64,000 bases of DNA. Origin: Methylotenera_A sp040387515. GTDB taxonomy: Bacteria; Pseudomonadota; Gammaproteobacteria; Burkholderiales; Methylophilaceae. The stretch lies in the NCBI GenBank assembly GCA_040387515.1, contig JAZKDP010000009.1, forward strand, positions 14,845 to 78,844. The letters run 5' to 3'. Below, piece by piece: positions 63,331 through 64,000 of the stretch; within the stretch, counting starts at the first letter, position 1, and each line of letters starts with the position of its first letter. The position numbers and the translations under genes were made by a program. Under the pieces are notes generated by a model. The model saw nothing but the letters and a program-made list of their open reading frames with translations. It had not been told where the DNA came from and searched no databases.

Positions 63331-64000
63331 ATGATTAAATCTATACATTTATGCGTGTTAAGTGCATTGGCAATCGGCTTTTCACACACTGCATTTGCAG
63401 AGCATAACGAAACCATTCACTTAGATGAAGTGGATGTAAGCGCAAATAAAGTAAGTCCAATTACCCAGCCCAACATTGAAGAGGCAAAGCAAGCGATTAA
63501 CAAAACCGCTGGCGGTGTAACGATTGTGGATTTAGAGGAAGTGCGCGAAGGTCGCGTTTCTAATTTTAGAGATACGCTTGGTTTAGCTACTGGCGTGTTG
63601 GCGCAATCGCGTTTTGGTGCAGAAGAAACACGACTTTCCATTCGCGGTTCTGGCTTGCAACGTACATTTCACGGACGTGGTATTAAGCTGATGCAAGATG
63701 GTATTCCGGTGAATCAAGCCGACGGCGGCTTTGATTATCAAGCGATTGAGCCAATGGCAACGCGCTATATTGAAGTGTATCGCGGTGCGAATGCTTTACG
63801 ATATGGCGCAAGCAATCTGGGTGGCGCGATTAATTTTATTTCACCATCTGGTTATGATGCTGAAAAATTCAGCGTACGCGCAGAGGCTGGTAGTTTTGAT
63901 TATCGCCGTTTAGGCTTAAGCGCTGGCGGCGTGGTTGGCGATTTCGATTATTTTGTTAGCGGCAGCACATTTAATCAGGACGGTTTCCGCGATAATGCGA
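63331..64000 (+). CDS. TonB-dependent outer-membrane receptor, N-terminal part
   Basis: 223 residues are visible before the window ends. GGAG lies six bases before the ATG. A signal peptide (about 1-23, ending AFAE) precedes the TonB-box-like region (HLDEVDVSANK) and plug domain (about 45-165): RDTLGLATGVLAQSRFG, RLSIRGSGLQRTFHGRGIKLMQDGIPVNQADG, IEVYRGANALRYGASNLGGAINF. The barrel begins at the end of the window. The ligand cannot be set; the DUF2946 neighbour hints at a metal such as copper, but siderophore receptors share these motifs. Confidence 0.93.
   Translation, partial: MIKSIHLCVLSALAIGFSHTAFAEHNETIHLDEVDVSANKVSPITQPNIEEAKQAINKTAGGVTIVDLEEVREGRVSNFRDTLGLATGVLAQSRFGAEETRLSIRGSGLQRTFHGRGIKLMQDGIPVNQADGGFDYQAIEPMATRYIEVYRGANALRYGASNLGGAINFISPSGYDAEKFSVRAEAGSFDYRRLGLSAGGVVGDFDYFVSGSTFNQDGFRDNA

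Noticed and set aside
1..64000. tRNA, rRNA, prophage or integrative element
   Set aside because: Intergenic gaps are short and I saw no cloverleaf-like sequence, rRNA segment, integrase or phage structural gene.

Overview
The window reads as chromosomal DNA of a betaproteobacterium, most likely family Methylophilaceae (a Methylotenera-like methylotroph). This rests on moderate-to-low GC, on typical betaproteobacterial gene orders (pilD-coaE-zapD-yacG; cysS divergent from TPR/L,D-transpeptidase/cyclophilins/lpxH; rplU-rpmA-obgE-proB; murJ-ribF-ileS-lspA; dapA-bamC) and on the protein flavour. Genus is an inference. Almost everything is protein coding. I found no rRNA, tRNA, IS element, prophage or CRISPR array.

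Layout: 1-5.3 kb, a tripartite RND efflux operon with its TetR regulator (all minus strand, pump truncated by the window edge). 5.4-8.5 kb, a metallophore/RiPP-type cassette: ECF sigma factor, zinc-finger anti-sigma candidate, a secreted precursor with three Cys-bearing repeats, an MNIO (DUF692) modification enzyme and its DUF2063 partner; this matches the recently described bufferin/HvfABC copper-buffering class and is the most interesting locus here. 8.5-11.6 kb, DUF1841, FIST, nth and an rsxB-like ferredoxin. 11.9-14.9 kb, dapA-bamC-MBL hydrolase. 15-18.1 kb, a small lipoprotein, a short secretin-domain protein, an unknown protein and a RoxA-type JmjC hydroxylase. 18.3-20.9 kb, an orphan molybdopterin oxidoreductase and an unknown membrane protein, followed by a 0.2 kb nested palindromic element in a 0.55 kb gap. 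21.4-25.5 kb, an OmpA-type lipoprotein, small unknowns and phoBR with a clear Pho box. 25.7-28.5 kb, OFA-type MFS transporter, ribH-nusB. 28.6-33.8 kb, a signalling cluster: CHASE2-like Ser/Thr kinase, PP2C phosphatase, FHA protein and GAF/HD-GYP protein. 33.8-39.7 kb, lpxH, two cyclophilins, L,D-transpeptidase, TPR protein, cysS. 39.8-49.1 kb, acyltransferase, argJ, DUF815 ATPase, MutT-ThiE fusion, PCu(A)C copper chaperone, yacG-zapD-coaE-pilD, an unknown gene and ispB. 49.2-60.6 kb, housekeeping: rplU-rpmA-obgE-proB, purE-purK, rpsT, murJ-ribF-ileS-lspA. 60.7-64 kb, a PEP-CTERM protein, ynfA, a DUF808 protein, a DUF2946 protein and a truncated TonB-dependent receptor.

Three loci carry a possible copper/metal theme (the bufferin-like cassette, PCu(A)C, and DUF2946 with a TonB receptor), but they are far apart and no shared regulator is visible. 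Start codons were adjusted where a Shine-Dalgarno sequence, signal peptide or overlap favoured a different start from the longest open frame. Family assignments come from recognising motifs, not from database searches.
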